DNA of 64,000 nucleotides from JAWWOL01 sp963797535 (GTDB taxonomy: Bacteria; Actinomycetota; Actinomycetes; JAWWOL01). Positions within the stretch are counted from its first letter, which is position 1. Each line of letters opens with the position of its first letter. The stretch is from assembly GCA_963797535.1 (NCBI GenBank), contig CAWCPQ010000001.1:1116001-1180000 (forward strand). Reading direction: 5' to 3'. The notes beneath the pieces are model-generated. The model worked only from the letters and a program-made list of their open reading frames with translations, did no database searches and was not told where the DNA came from. This document shows, one piece after another, positions 9,273 through 19,159 of the stretch. Both the position numbers and the translations under genes were made by a program.

Positions 9273-9845
9273 CTAACGCGAGGACTGCCGCGTGGCGAGC
9301 TCCGCCAGCTTCTCGACCACGTTCCACGCGCGCGCCGTCGAGGGCACTCGGAGGATGCGTTCGATGTCGGCGTAGACCGGCTTGGTGGTGTCCCGACGGA
9401 CCGCCGCGCACACCTCCGTCGCGCTCACGTACAGCGACTCGCCCTCGGTGGCCTTCGCCAGCAGCGCGTCGATCCGCTCCTGCTCGGCCGGGCGCGCGAG
9501 AAAGCTCGCGTAGCGACGTCGGTCCTCGTCCCAGTCACCCCCCGTGAACGGGCACCGCCGGACCAGGTCGGCGAGCTCGTCTCCCGTACGCAGGATCACG
9601 GGGACAGCAAAGCCGGCGGCCTGCCCGATCACCGACTCCAGCAGGGCGGTCAGCTCGCTGCGATCCCGGGTCTCGTGCCGCAGCAGCAGGTTGCCGCTCT
9701 GGATGTGCGTGCTGACGTCCCTGCCGCCTGCCGCCTCCACCGCTGAGCGCAGCGTCAGCATCGACACTCGGTGATTGGCGCCAACATTGATCCCCCGGAG
9801 CAGCGCTACCCATAAGGTGGGAGTGGCTCCGAGGGTGCGGGACAT
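9273..9845 (-). CDS. DUF1697 family protein
   Basis: A 190-aa protein of unknown function with the DUF1697 signature: ALLRGINVGANHRVSM near 14-29, then IQSGNLLL, SVIGQAAGF and the late LRVPSTARAWNVVEKLAEL. The length is typical. It lies just upstream of the YihY gene on the same strand (37-base gap) and could be cotranscribed with it. It is divergent from glgX. Confidence 0.88.
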   Translation of the reverse strand: MSRTLGATPTLWVALLRGINVGANHRVSMLTLRSAVEAAGGRDVSTHIQSGNLLLRHETRDRSELTALLESVIGQAAGFAVPVILRTGDELADLVRRCPFTGGDWDEDRRRYASFLARPAEQERIDALLAKATEGESLYVSATEVCAAVRRDTTKPVYADIERILRVPSTARAWNVVEKLAELATRQSSR

Positions 9846-9977
9846 GGACCGCAGGTTACCGCGACCTCAACGCGGGGCAGGCCGAACGGCGACGACGCCG
9901 ACGCTCACGGCTCCGGTGTCGTACGCAAGACTGTGTCCCGATGGCGTCCCTGAACCGCTCGCCAAGAACGGAGCCCC

Positions 9978-12086
9978 ATGCACTGCTGGCCCGGTACCCC
10001 GTACCCCCTCGGCTCGACCTACGACGGCACCGGCACAAACTTCGCGGTGTTCTCCGAGGTTGCCGACAGCGTGGAGCTGTGCCTGTTCGACGAGGACGGC
10101 ATCGAGACCCGGATCGCGCTCCAGGAGGTCGACGCCTTCGTCTGGCACGGCTACCTGCCCAACATCGGACCGGGCCAGCGCTACGGCTACCGCGTCCACG
10201 GTCCGTACGACCCCGCGCGCGGTCACCGCTGCAACCCGGCCAAGCTGCTGCTCGACCCCTACTCCAAGTCCGTCGAGGGCAACATCGACTGGGACGAGGC
10301 GCTGTTCAGCTACCGGTTCGGCGATCCCAGCGTTTTCAACGACGACGACAGCGCACCGCACATGATGAAGTCGGTCGTCATCAACCCGTTCTTCGACTGG
10401 GCGAGTGACAGAGCGCCCAAGACGCCGTACAACGAGAGCGTCATCTACGAGGCGCACGTCAAGGGCTTGACCAAGACCCACCCCGGCATCCCGGAAGAGC
10501 TGCGCGGCACCTACTCGGCCATCGCCCACCCGGTGATGATCGACCACTTCCTGAAGCTCGGGGTCACTGCTGTCGAGCTGATGCCCGTGCACCAGTTCGT
10601 CAACGACCATTCCCTGCAGGACAAGGGACTGTCCAACTACTGGGGCTACAACACGATCGGATTCCTCGCCCCGCAGAACACCTATGCCGCGTATGGCCAG
10701 ACCGGCCAGCAGGTGCAGGAGTTCAAGGCGATGGTCAAGGCGCTGCACGACGCGGGCATCGAGGTGATCCTCGACGTGGTCTACAACCACACCGCAGAGG
10801 GCAACCATCAGGGCCCGACCTTGTCCATGCGGGGCATCGACAACGCCGCCTACTACCGCCTCGTCGAGGGCGACAAGCAGTACTACATGGACTACACCGG
10901 AACCGGAAACTCCTTGCGGGTCAGGAGTCCCCACGTCCTTCAGCTCATCATGGACTCGCTGCGCTACTGGGTCCTGGACATGCACGTCGACGGGTTCCGT
11001 TTTGACCTCGCCTCGACCTTGGCGCGCGAGTTCTTCGACGTCGACCGGCTCTCGGCCTTCTTCGACCTGGTCCAGCAGGACCCGGTGGTCAGCCAGGTCA
11101 AGCTGATCGCCGAGCCGTGGGACGTCGGCGAGGGCGGTTACCAGGTCGGCAACTTCCCGCCGCTGTGGACGGAGTGGAACGGCAAGTATCGCGACACCGT
11201 CAGGGATTTCTGGCGCGGCGAGACCGCCTCCCTGCCCGAGTTCGCCTCACGGCTGACCGGCTCGAGCGACCTGTACGAGTTCAGCGGCCGCCGCCCGATC
11301 GCCTCCATCAACTTCGTCACGGCGCACGACGGCTTCACCCTGAACGACCTGGTCTCCTACAACACCAAGCACAACGAGGCCAACGGCGAGAACAGCAACG
11401 ACGGCGAGAGCCACAACCGGTCCTGGAACAGCGGCGTCGAGGGGCCGACCAACAACCTCGACATCATCGCCCTTCGCGAGCAGCAGAAGCGTAACTTCCT
11501 CACGACTTTGCTGCTGTCCCAGGGCGTTCCGATGATCCTGCACGGCGATGAGATGGGCCGCACCCAGCAGGGAAACAACAACGTCTACGCGCAGGACAAC
11601 GAGCTGTCGTGGGTCGACTGGGAGCTGGCCAGGGAGAACTGGGCACTCGTCGAGTTCACCGCCAAGGTGGCCAAGCTGCGGCACAACCACCCGGTGTTCA
11701 AGCGGCGCAGGTTCTTCAGCGGAACCTCGTTGCGCGGCAGTGGCGGCGTCGCCGACATTGCCTGGTTCGCCCCGGACGGCACCGAGATGACCGACGAGGA
11801 CTGGGAGTCCGGCGTCGCCAAGTCCTTCGGGGTGTTCCTCAACGGCGAGGCCATCCGCACGCCCGACTCCCGCGGCGAGCCGATCGTCGACGACTCCTTC
11901 CTGATGCTGTTCAACTCGCACCAGGATCCGGTCGAGTTCCCGGCGCCACCGGAGGAGTTCGGCCACAGCTGGCTGGTGGAGATCGACACCGCCGCGCCGT
12001 ACGAGGACGATGAGCGAACGTTGAAGTCGGGCGGGCACCTGCCCGTCGAAGGCCGCTCTCTCGTGGTGCTGCGGAGGCTGTTTTAA
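9978..12086 (+). CDS. glgX: Glycogen debranching enzyme GlgX (isoamylase type)
   Basis: Hydrolyses alpha-1,6 branches of glycogen, releasing malto-oligosaccharides for TreY. 702 aa, the usual length. An N-terminal CBM48-like domain (GTNFAVFSEVADSVELCLFD) precedes the GH13 barrel. The catalytic nucleophile D343 lies in DGFRFDLAS, the acid/base E379 in LIAEPWDVG and the third carboxylate D451 in TAHDGF. GGAG precedes the ATG at 9978. The next gene, treY, begins one base after the stop, so the two form an operon for making trehalose or maltodextrin from glycogen. Confidence 0.95.
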   Translation: MHCWPGTPYPLGSTYDGTGTNFAVFSEVADSVELCLFDEDGIETRIALQEVDAFVWHGYLPNIGPGQRYGYRVHGPYDPARGHRCNPAKLLLDPYSKSVEGNIDWDEALFSYRFGDPSVFNDDDSAPHMMKSVVINPFFDWASDRAPKTPYNESVIYEAHVKGLTKTHPGIPEELRGTYSAIAHPVMIDHFLKLGVTAVELMPVHQFVNDHSLQDKGLSNYWGYNTIGFLAPQNTYAAYGQTGQQVQEFKAMVKALHDAGIEVILDVVYNHTAEGNHQGPTLSMRGIDNAAYYRLVEGDKQYYMDYTGTGNSLRVRSPHVLQLIMDSLRYWVLDMHVDGFRFDLASTLAREFFDVDRLSAFFDLVQQDPVVSQVKLIAEPWDVGEGGYQVGNFPPLWTEWNGKYRDTVRDFWRGETASLPEFASRLTGSSDLYEFSGRRPIASINFVTAHDGFTLNDLVSYNTKHNEANGENSNDGESHNRSWNSGVEGPTNNLDIIALREQQKRNFLTTLLLSQGVPMILHGDEMGRTQQGNNNVYAQDNELSWVDWELARENWALVEFTAKVAKLRHNHPVFKRRRFFSGTSLRGSGGVADIAWFAPDGTEMTDEDWESGVAKSFGVFLNGEAIRTPDSRGEPIVDDSFLMLFNSHQDPVEFPAPPEEFGHSWLVEIDTAAPYEDDERTLKSGGHLPVEGRSLVVLRRLF

Positions 12087-12087
12087 C

Positions 12088-14565
12088 ATGTCCACCCGCA
12101 GGACCCCGCTGGCCACCTACCGGCTGCAGGTCAACCAGACCTTCACGCTGGACGACGCAGCGCGGGACGTGTCCTACCTTGCGGCGCTGGGGGTGAGCCA
12201 CGTCTACCTGTCGCCGTTGCTGCAGGCGGGCCCTGGGTCGGTGCACGGCTACGACGTCGTGGCCCACGACCGCATCAGCGCCCCGGCCGGTGGCTCAGCC
12301 GCGCTGGGACGGCTGTCCTCGTCCCTGCGCCAGCACGGCATGGGCGCGGTCCTGGACATCGTGCCCAACCACATGGCCGTACCCGTACCGGAGTATCTCA
12401 ACGAGCCGTTGTGGCACTTCCTCAGGGACGGACCGACGTCGCCCTACGCCGCCTGGTTCGACCTCGACCCCGTCGACGGTGACAAGCCGCTGATGCCGGT
12501 GCTGGGCAAGCCGTTGGGCGAGGTCCTCGACGCCGGCGAGCTTCGTTACGACGTGCTGCGTGGCGTTCTCTGCTACTACGACCACGAGTTCCCGGTCCGG
12601 CCGGGCACGGAGCCCGACAGCGCTGAGGTTCTCGACCGGGCCGCGATCGAGGCCCTGCTGCACGCGCAGCACTACCGGCTGGCGTCGTGGCGGGTGGCCA
12701 ACGACGAGCTGAACTACCGCCGCTTCTTCGACGTGACCTCACTGATTGCCGTCCGGGTCGAGGATCCGGTCGTCTTCGCGGCAACCCATGAGCTGGTGGC
12801 CAAGCTCATCGCCGACGGCACAATCGACGGCTTGCGCATCGACCACCCCGACGGCCTCGCCGATCCGGCCGGCTACCTGCGCGACCTGGCCGAGCTGACC
12901 GGCGGCGCCTGGGTGGTCGTCGAGAAGATCCTCGAGCCCGGCGAAACCTTGCCGGCCTGGACGTGTGCCGGCACTACCGGCTACGACGCGCTGCACCAGG
13001 TGTCCGGGCTGTTCGTCGACCCAACGGCGGAAACGTCGCTGACCTCCGTCTACAGCGCCTTCACCGGCGAGCCCTCCGACCTCACCGAGGTCGCCCGAGC
13101 CGGCAAGCGCAAGATCGTCGAGTCGATCCTCGTCGCCGAGATCGACCGGCTGGTAAGGGTTCTGCACCGGTTGGGACGCCTCGACGCCCGCTGGGCCGAC
13201 CGTACCGACCGGCAGTGGCGTACGGCACTGCAGTCTCTGCTGGTCGAGCTCGACGTCTATCGGGCCTACGTGACACCCGGCGAGACGGCTCCGGCCGCGT
13301 CGGTCAGCCGGCTGCACGATGCCGTCCGCCGTGCTCGCGAGGCATCGCCCGACGCCGCGGACGTGATCGACACCCTGGGCGAGCTCGCTACCGGTGCCGC
13401 GCTGACCCAGCCCGACGTGCAGCCAGCCGTACGAGACCTGCTCGCCGACTTCGTCACCCGGTTCCAGCAGACGGCCGGGCCGGTGATGGCCAAGGGCGTG
13501 GAGGACACCACGTTCTACCGCTACCACCGGCTGATCGCGTTGAACGAGGTCGGTGGCAACCCCGGCGCGTTCGGCACCGGTCTGGCCGAGTTCCACGCTG
13601 CATCCGCTGCGCGCCAGGCACTCTGGCCGTTGTCGATGACCACTTTGACCACGCATGACACCAAGCGCAGCGAGGACGTTCGCGCGCGCCTCGCCGTACT
13701 CTCCGAGGTTCCGCACGTGTGGGCCGAGGCCGTGCGCCGTTGGTCGGCGGCCGCGGAGGTCCACCGATCGGCGGCCGGGCCGGACCGCAACTCCGAGTAC
13801 TTGTTCTGGCAGACCTTGGTCGGCGCGTGGCCGCTGTCGGTCGACCGGGCCTGTGCGTACATGGAAAAAGCGGTCCACGAGGCAAAGCAGCGCACCGGGT
13901 GGATCGAGGTCAACGAGAACTACGACACCTCGATCAGCGACTACGTCTCCGGTGTCCTCGGCGACGCCGAACTGGTCACCGACATCGAGGGCTTCGTCCT
14001 CGACACTTTGCTGATCCCCGGCCGGGTCAACGCACTCGCCCAGAAGCTCGTACAGCTGACCATGCCGGGAGTGCCAGATGTCTATCAGGGCACCGAGTGC
14101 TGGGACCTGTCGTTGGTCGACCCCGACAACCGGCGGCCCGTGGACTACTGGCTGCGGGCACAGCTGCTGTCCTCGCTGGTGCTGGGCGTTGTCCCGTCCC
14201 TCGGTGAGGGCGATGCCCGCGACACGGGCGCGGCCAAGCTCCTCGTCGTCAACCGCGCGCTGGACCTGCGTCGGCGCCGACCGGAGCTGTTCGGCGCGCA
14301 GGGCTCCTACCTTCCGTTGCACGCGGTCGGTTCCCAGGCTGGGCACGTGGTGGCGTTCGCCCGAGGCGGCGACGCGGTCACCATCGCGCCCCGGCTGACG
14401 TTGCGGATGGCCGCCGAGGGGGGCTGGGACAACACGGCGCTGCCGCTGCCGGTCGGGCGCTGGATCGACCTGCTGACCGGCACCCGGGTCGACGGCGGGG
14501 TGAGCCGGGTCGCCGACCTGCTGGCCCGGTTCCCGGTCGCACTGCTGGAGCGCATCCCGCGCTGA
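12088..14565 (+). CDS. treY: Malto-oligosyltrehalose synthase TreY
   Basis: Isomerises the reducing-end glucose of malto-oligosaccharides to an alpha,alpha-1,1 linkage. 825 aa. Visible GH13 features are TYRLQVNQTFTLDDA at the N-terminus, VSHVYLSPLLQAGPGSVHGYD, the nucleophile D252 in GLRIDHPDGL and acid/base E279 in VVVEKILEPGE. DVYQGTECWDLSLVDPDNRRPVD is also typical of TreY. The partner hydrolase TreZ, often adjacent, is not in the window. Confidence 0.95.
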   Translation: MSTRRTPLATYRLQVNQTFTLDDAARDVSYLAALGVSHVYLSPLLQAGPGSVHGYDVVAHDRISAPAGGSAALGRLSSSLRQHGMGAVLDIVPNHMAVPVPEYLNEPLWHFLRDGPTSPYAAWFDLDPVDGDKPLMPVLGKPLGEVLDAGELRYDVLRGVLCYYDHEFPVRPGTEPDSAEVLDRAAIEALLHAQHYRLASWRVANDELNYRRFFDVTSLIAVRVEDPVVFAATHELVAKLIADGTIDGLRIDHPDGLADPAGYLRDLAELTGGAWVVVEKILEPGETLPAWTCAGTTGYDALHQVSGLFVDPTAETSLTSVYSAFTGEPSDLTEVARAGKRKIVESILVAEIDRLVRVLHRLGRLDARWADRTDRQWRTALQSLLVELDVYRAYVTPGETAPAASVSRLHDAVRRAREASPDAADVIDTLGELATGAALTQPDVQPAVRDLLADFVTRFQQTAGPVMAKGVEDTTFYRYHRLIALNEVGGNPGAFGTGLAEFHAASAARQALWPLSMTTLTTHDTKRSEDVRARLAVLSEVPHVWAEAVRRWSAAAEVHRSAAGPDRNSEYLFWQTLVGAWPLSVDRACAYMEKAVHEAKQRTGWIEVNENYDTSISDYVSGVLGDAELVTDIEGFVLDTLLIPGRVNALAQKLVQLTMPGVPDVYQGTECWDLSLVDPDNRRPVDYWLRAQLLSSLVLGVVPSLGEGDARDTGAAKLLVVNRALDLRRRRPELFGAQGSYLPLHAVGSQAGHVVAFARGGDAVTIAPRLTLRMAAEGGWDNTALPLPVGRWIDLLTGTRVDGGVSRVADLLARFPVALLERIPR

Positions 14566-14672
14566 GGCCCACGTGACGGTCGTTCATCCGCCTGCGTCAT
14601 CCCTGAAATCTCGTTGTTACGCGACGGACTTAGGTTCGAGCGAGCGATCCGGGTGACAAGGAGCCAAGAAGC

Positions 14673-15275
14673 ATGACCACACTGATAGGCCCGGGAACGG
14701 CGTTGGTCGTCATCGACGTCCAGGAGTGCGGGCGGCAGCCGTACGACGAAGCCGGCATCGCGATGATGACCGGCTACGACGAGCGGGTGAGCCGCATCAG
14801 CGACCTCGTCGACGCGTTCCGGGGGGCCAACCTGCCGGTGATCTGGACGCAGGAGGTGCACCGGCCGGACCTCGCCGACATCGGCCGCGAGCTGGACGGC
14901 AACGAGGGCGTGCACTGCGTCCTCGGCGCGCCCGGCACGGAGATCGTCGCCGAGCTGCAGCCCCGGCCGGACGAACACTTCATCCAGAAGCGCCGCTACT
15001 CCTGCTTCTTCGGCACCGACCTCGAGATCGTCCTGCGCGGCATGGGCATCACGACCATCGTCCTGGTCGGCGGACTGACCGACGTCTGCGTGCACTACAC
15101 CTTCGTCGACGGGCACCAGCGGGACTATTTCGTACGGGTCGTGACCGACTGCGTCGGCGGTTCCAGCACGACGGCCCACGACGCCGCCCTGAACGCGATG
15201 ACCTACCTGCAGCGGGACGCCAGGGTCACCAGCGCCGACCTGCTCGGTCAGTCCCTGACCGCGGCCGCCTCATGA
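14673..15275 (+). CDS. Isochorismatase-family cysteine hydrolase
   Basis: A 200-aa cytoplasmic amidase/hydrolase of the isochorismatase superfamily. The triad is visible as D15 (VVIDVQ), K106 (QKRRYS) and C139 (GLTDVCVHYT). Substrates in this family include nicotinamide, ureidoacrylate, carbamoylated amines and isochorismate; nothing here selects one. AAGGAG precedes the ATG by 8 bases. It is the first gene of a three-gene operon: its stop overlaps the next start in an ATGA, and the neighbour is a paralogue of the MBL-fold hydrolase in the guanidine/allantoin operon. An amide or ureide substrate is therefore plausible. Confidence 0.87.
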   Translation: MTTLIGPGTALVVIDVQECGRQPYDEAGIAMMTGYDERVSRISDLVDAFRGANLPVIWTQEVHRPDLADIGRELDGNEGVHCVLGAPGTEIVAELQPRPDEHFIQKRRYSCFFGTDLEIVLRGMGITTIVLVGGLTDVCVHYTFVDGHQRDYFVRVVTDCVGGSSTTAHDAALNAMTYLQRDARVTSADLLGQSLTAAAS

Positions 15276-16078
15276 GCGGGGTCCGTCGCATCATCCCGCT
15301 GATCCTCGGCTGGGAGGAGCTGCCGAAGTCCTTCTCCGTCTACGGGTCCGACCCGACGATCCGGCTGCGCGAGCCCGTACCCGGACTGCTGCTCGAGCTC
15401 GACGGTGGCTGGATGCTGCTCGACACGGGATTCAACCCGAGCCTGATCCGGGATCCCTTGCTCTATCAGCGTTTTCACGGCAAGAACAAGAACATCGCCG
15501 CGTTCCTGCCACCCGGTGACGGCGACCCGCTCGAGGACGCGATGGAGGAGGTCGGCCTCGCGATCGAGGACGTCACCGTCGTCGCGCTGTCGCACCTGCA
15601 CAACGACCACGCCGGGGGTGTCAGGCACTTCGCCAACCGCGACGTCGCCGTACACGTGCAGAAGCGCGAGCTCGAGTACGGGCTCGGTGCCGAGCACCCG
15701 CACCAGGAGCGGCACGGCATGTTCCGGATCGACTACGACGACCCGGCCATCAGCTGGTCCATCGCCGACGGCGATCAGGAGATTGCCCCTGGTGTAACAG
15801 CAGTCCTGACCGCCGGCCACACTCCCGGTCACCAGAGCTTCGTGGTCGACGTCGACGAATCCATGGGCGGTGGCGGTTTCGTCTTCGCCTTCGACGCCGC
15901 GGACCTGCAGGAGAACATCGACGACGAGGTCCCGGTGGGCGGCACGATCGGGGTTCCACCCGAGGCGACCCTCGAACCCATCCTGCGGCTGAAGGCCATC
16001 GCCGCCGAGAAGGGCTATCGCATGGTGCCCGGCCACGACCCCGACGTCTGGCCGGCCTTGATGAAGGAGTTGAGCTGA
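15272..16078 (+). CDS. MBL-fold metallohydrolase, lactonase-like (paralogue 1)
   Basis: A 268-aa metallo-beta-lactamase-fold enzyme resembling N-acyl-homoserine-lactone lactonases (AiiA/AttM type). The zinc motif SHLHNDH has H108, H110, D112 and H113; later ligands lie in AGHTPGHQSF and FAFDAADL, and the closing His is in VPGHDPDVW. The start at 15272 overlaps the upstream stop (ATGA) and the stop overlaps the next ATG by one base, so it is tightly coupled. By eye, more than half its residues match the protein at 25157-26002. The true substrate is unknown; a cyclic ureide or lactone is possible. Confidence 0.87.
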   Translation: MSGVRRIIPLILGWEELPKSFSVYGSDPTIRLREPVPGLLLELDGGWMLLDTGFNPSLIRDPLLYQRFHGKNKNIAAFLPPGDGDPLEDAMEEVGLAIEDVTVVALSHLHNDHAGGVRHFANRDVAVHVQKRELEYGLGAEHPHQERHGMFRIDYDDPAISWSIADGDQEIAPGVTAVLTAGHTPGHQSFVVDVDESMGGGGFVFAFDAADLQENIDDEVPVGGTIGVPPEATLEPILRLKAIAAEKGYRMVPGHDPDVWPALMKELS

Positions 16079-16638
16079 TGAGTCTCCTGCCGTACGCCGG
16101 TGGCTGGCGTCGCGACGGTATTGCCATCGGCGACGATCCGTTGCGTGAGACGCAGGACGTGATGTGGCTGCAGGTCGGCGACGACTACGCCGACCTGCGG
16201 ATCGGCCCGGACGTCGGGTGGGCCTTCGCCGGGGTGACGATCGTGGAGGCCACCAGGGTGACCTGGACGCACATCGTCGAGACGGCGGGAGACAACTTCG
16301 AGGACACCGGCGAGATGGTCGCGATCCCTGGCGGGTTCGCCGAACGCGGCAACCTGCACGACGGGCGGCCCTATCTCGAGCTGTGGCGGGAAGTGTCCGG
16401 GCCGGTCGAGCCGGCGCGGTCCGCCGTGGCCGACGAGGGCAAGGTTCGGGTGATCAGGCTCGGTGACCGCGCGCTGTGGGTGACGCCGACCGGTGCCGTA
16501 CGCCTGCTGCGCGACCCGGACAGCGGAGCCTGGTCTCTCGACGCGCTCGTCGGCGAGCAGCCCGACGGCGTCGACAGCTTCCTCGCCGACGCCCGGGAAT
16601 GCCCGGCGCTGTACCTGCAGGCGTTGCAGACCGCCTGA
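16078..16638 (+). CDS. Uncharacterised protein, third gene of the isochorismatase-MBL operon
   Basis: A 186-aa soluble protein that I do not recognise. It has no signal peptide or membrane segment. Alternating short hydrophobic stretches (WLQVGDDYADLRIGP, FAGVTIVEATRVTWTHIVE, VIRLGDRALWV) suggest a beta-barrel, perhaps calycin/HRI1-like, but I cannot confirm this. A conserved-looking GDNFEDTGEMVAIPGGF loop precedes LWREVSGP. Its ATG shares one base with the MBL gene stop (TGATG), so it is translationally coupled. It may be a ligand-binding helper for the operon's hydrolases. Confidence 0.75.
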   Translation: MSLLPYAGGWRRDGIAIGDDPLRETQDVMWLQVGDDYADLRIGPDVGWAFAGVTIVEATRVTWTHIVETAGDNFEDTGEMVAIPGGFAERGNLHDGRPYLELWREVSGPVEPARSAVADEGKVRVIRLGDRALWVTPTGAVRLLRDPDSGAWSLDALVGEQPDGVDSFLADARECPALYLQALQTA

Positions 16639-16649
16639 GCGGCCCGGGA

Positions 16650-16669
16650 CCCGCACCCGAGGGTGCGGG
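16650..16669. terminator. Hairpin between convergent genes
   Basis: CCCGCACCC and GGGTGCGGG form a 9-bp stem whose innermost pairs must open for a loop. It lies 12 bases past the plus-strand stop and 16 bases past the minus-strand stop, so it probably acts in both directions. Confidence 0.55.
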
Positions 16670-16684
16670 CCCCGACGCCCGTGG

Positions 16685-19019
16685 TCAGCCGACAGCCAAC
16701 CCGGCCGCTGCCCCGATCAGCGCCCGGCACGACACCAGCTGCAACTGCGCGACGTGCGGGTTGATCGCAGCGCCGTGGAATTCCATCTGGTCGAGCTCGT
16801 TCTTGATCTTGCTGGCCAGCATGTCCCGGTGAGCGCCCAACGTCGCCAGTGCTGCGTTCGTCGTGATGTAGGCACTGTCGTCGGCTGAGGACCCGCTGGC
16901 GAGCGCCCTGGTCGAGGCCACCAGCGTGTCCGTGCCGAACCGTCCGACACTCGCGTTGAGCTGCTTGTAGCAGCCCGCCAACGCCTTGACCCGGTTCAGA
17001 TTGCCCTGGTGGCTGAGGATCTGGCTGATCACCCGGCCGTCCATGACGTAGTCGTCGGTCAGGCCGGCCAGGTGCAGCAGGGTCGGTCGGACGTCGGTCT
17101 CGTCGGCCCAGGTGCCCTTGGTGCTGAACGCGGGCACCAGGCCGCCACCGTTCGGGTCGGCTTACCGCCGGGCTGTGTGCGGGCGACGGGCCGTCGACGC
17201 CGGCTCGCGCACACCGGGCCCGGCGAAGGAGGACCAGGTGATGTCGATGTCCGGGCTGTAGTAGCCATGGTTCCAGGCGAACTTGGAGTTCACGGCGACG
17301 CAGTCGGCCGCGGGATTGGCCGATCCGGCGCAGGCCGGGGCCGCGGGATCGAAGTAGTAGTCCGGCTTCGGGAACACGGTGAACGTCGGCGTGCGCTGCG
17401 GGTCAGCAGTCTCCAGGTGCAGGATCCGCTGCTCGGTGGCGCCGGCCTGGTAGTTGACGATCTTCTCGCCGGTCACTCCGCTGTGCGGGTTGTTCGCCGT
17501 GATCGCCGCGGTGTCGCGTTCGAGCTGCCGCACGCCGGGGTCGTTCGCGGGAGGTGACACCGGACCGGTGCTGTGGACGTAGATCGCCGCGCCTTGCGGC
17601 TCCACGTCGAACGGCGTGGTGTTGCCGCGCTCCAGCTGCAGCAGTGCCGGCAGGTTGGCCTGCACCTCGCCGATCTGGTTGTGGGCGTAACGGCAGGGGG
17701 TGGTGACCCCGTCGCAGTTCGCCGGGTCGGTCGGGCGCGTCGGCCCGTCCGACGTTGGCACCGGCAAGGTGGTCGTTCTCCTCGGCGCCGATGACGAACA
17801 GGGTGTTCTCGGGGTGATGCCGTCGGCCGCGAGCCGCTTCAGCCACTTGGCGAAGGCCGCGTCGTACGCCTTCGCGTTGTCGACGTAACACGCGTCGCCG
17901 GGGCCGAGGGCGTTGCCGAAGGCCGTGGCGTCCGCGGTCGTGCAGTTGGTGTTGGCGTCCTTGCGTTCGTGCATGTCGGCGATGTAGCCGTAGGTGACCG
18001 GGACCCCCGCCTCCTGCAGGTCGGCGACCTCCGCCAGGCTCTGCGACGGCGTCGGGCTGAAGCCGGGGAAACCGGGGTTGCCGCGGAAGTCGGCGATCTC
18101 GCGGTTGTCGAGATCGACCAGGTTGCCGGCGTTGTCGGCGACGCGGTACGGGGCCGGAGCGTGTGCCTTCGCCACGATCAGCGGCGCAATGTACTTGTGC
18201 CCGAACAGGCCCTTGTACGTTGCGGTTCCCGGGTTGTTCGCAGCCGGCGGCGTGTCGGTGACCGCCCCGTCGGCCTGCTCGCAGGCGGTGTCGCCGACGC
18301 CGCAGTGCACGGCCTCGCCGATGAAGGCGCTGGTGGTGTTGGCGTACGTAGCCCAGAGGTGGCGTGGTGCCGAACACGGTCGGGATGTCACCGGCGTTCT
18401 CGAGCACCATGTTCGCGGTCGAGAAGGCACCGACCGAGCAGCCGGCCTTGTTGAATGCGACCCACGGCTCGGGCGCCACCTGGGTCGGAGCCGTGTTGGC
18501 GGCGGGCACGGTGGGTGAGTAGACCATCGACGGCGCGGGGTCGTTGGTCGAAGGCTTGCCCGCGCTGATCACCGGCGAGTTCCAGTACACGAACGAGGCA
18601 TCGGGCTCGGTGGTGCCGTCCGGCTTGTAGGTCTTGTAGCTGTTGCTGACCGGCTGACCGTGCCGGTCCCCGTACAGGCCGGAGTAGATGGCGACGCTGT
18701 CCTCGGCCGTGTGCGCGATCAGCGGAGTGTGCATGTTCGACAGCACGGTTCCGTTGTGCTTCAGGAACGTGAACAGCGTCGGCATCTGCTCGAGATCGGA
18801 CGGGACGTTGGGGTTGTCCCGGAAGAAGTGCACGTTGTCGAAGGTCAGGCTGATGACGTGCGAGACGCCATTGCCGAGATGACAGGAGGACGTCGGTTGC
18901 GGCGCGGCGGCCGGGCGGACGGCGGCGAGACCAGTGGTGGACCCGGAGGCCGCCAGAAGCGCCCCCACGGCAAGTCCGACGCCGCCGAATCCCAGTCGGC
19001 GGCGAGTCGATGTGTGCAT
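16685..19019 (-). pseudogene. Secreted alkaline-phosphatase-superfamily protein, several frameshifts
   Basis: One gene of about 775 aa read in four segments. The N-terminus (MHTSTRRRLGFGG, signal peptide, GAGGGG ribosome site) runs in one frame to about 18360. The frame changes there and resumes at LWATYANTTSAFIGEA, changes again near 17805 and 17740 (between them ENTLFVIGAEENDH is in the first frame), and again near 17203 and 17163. It ends with TDVRPTLLHLAGLTDDYVMDG to 16685. Metal-site-like motifs of the superfamily are ISLTFDNVH, TPLIAHTAEDS and the EENDH pair. Three breaks are one-base insertions and two are one-base deletions. It is either a pseudogene or a poorly resolved stretch. A phosphatase or phosphodiesterase role is a family-level inference. 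Confidence 0.75.
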
Positions 19020-19159
19020 CGTTACCCCTCGTCTGTGAACGGGCTGTGACCGACTCGACGCTAGGGAAATCCGGCAATTCGGTCTATATCCCCGAGGTGA
19101 CATTCGGGCGAACGGTCGACGATCCCAACGTTTCCGGCCGGCTCCGCGTCTTAGGTGGC

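Noticed and set aside
14566..14672. Second guanidine riboswitch ahead of the isochorismatase operon
   Set aside because: None of the conserved ykkC blocks is present in this leader.
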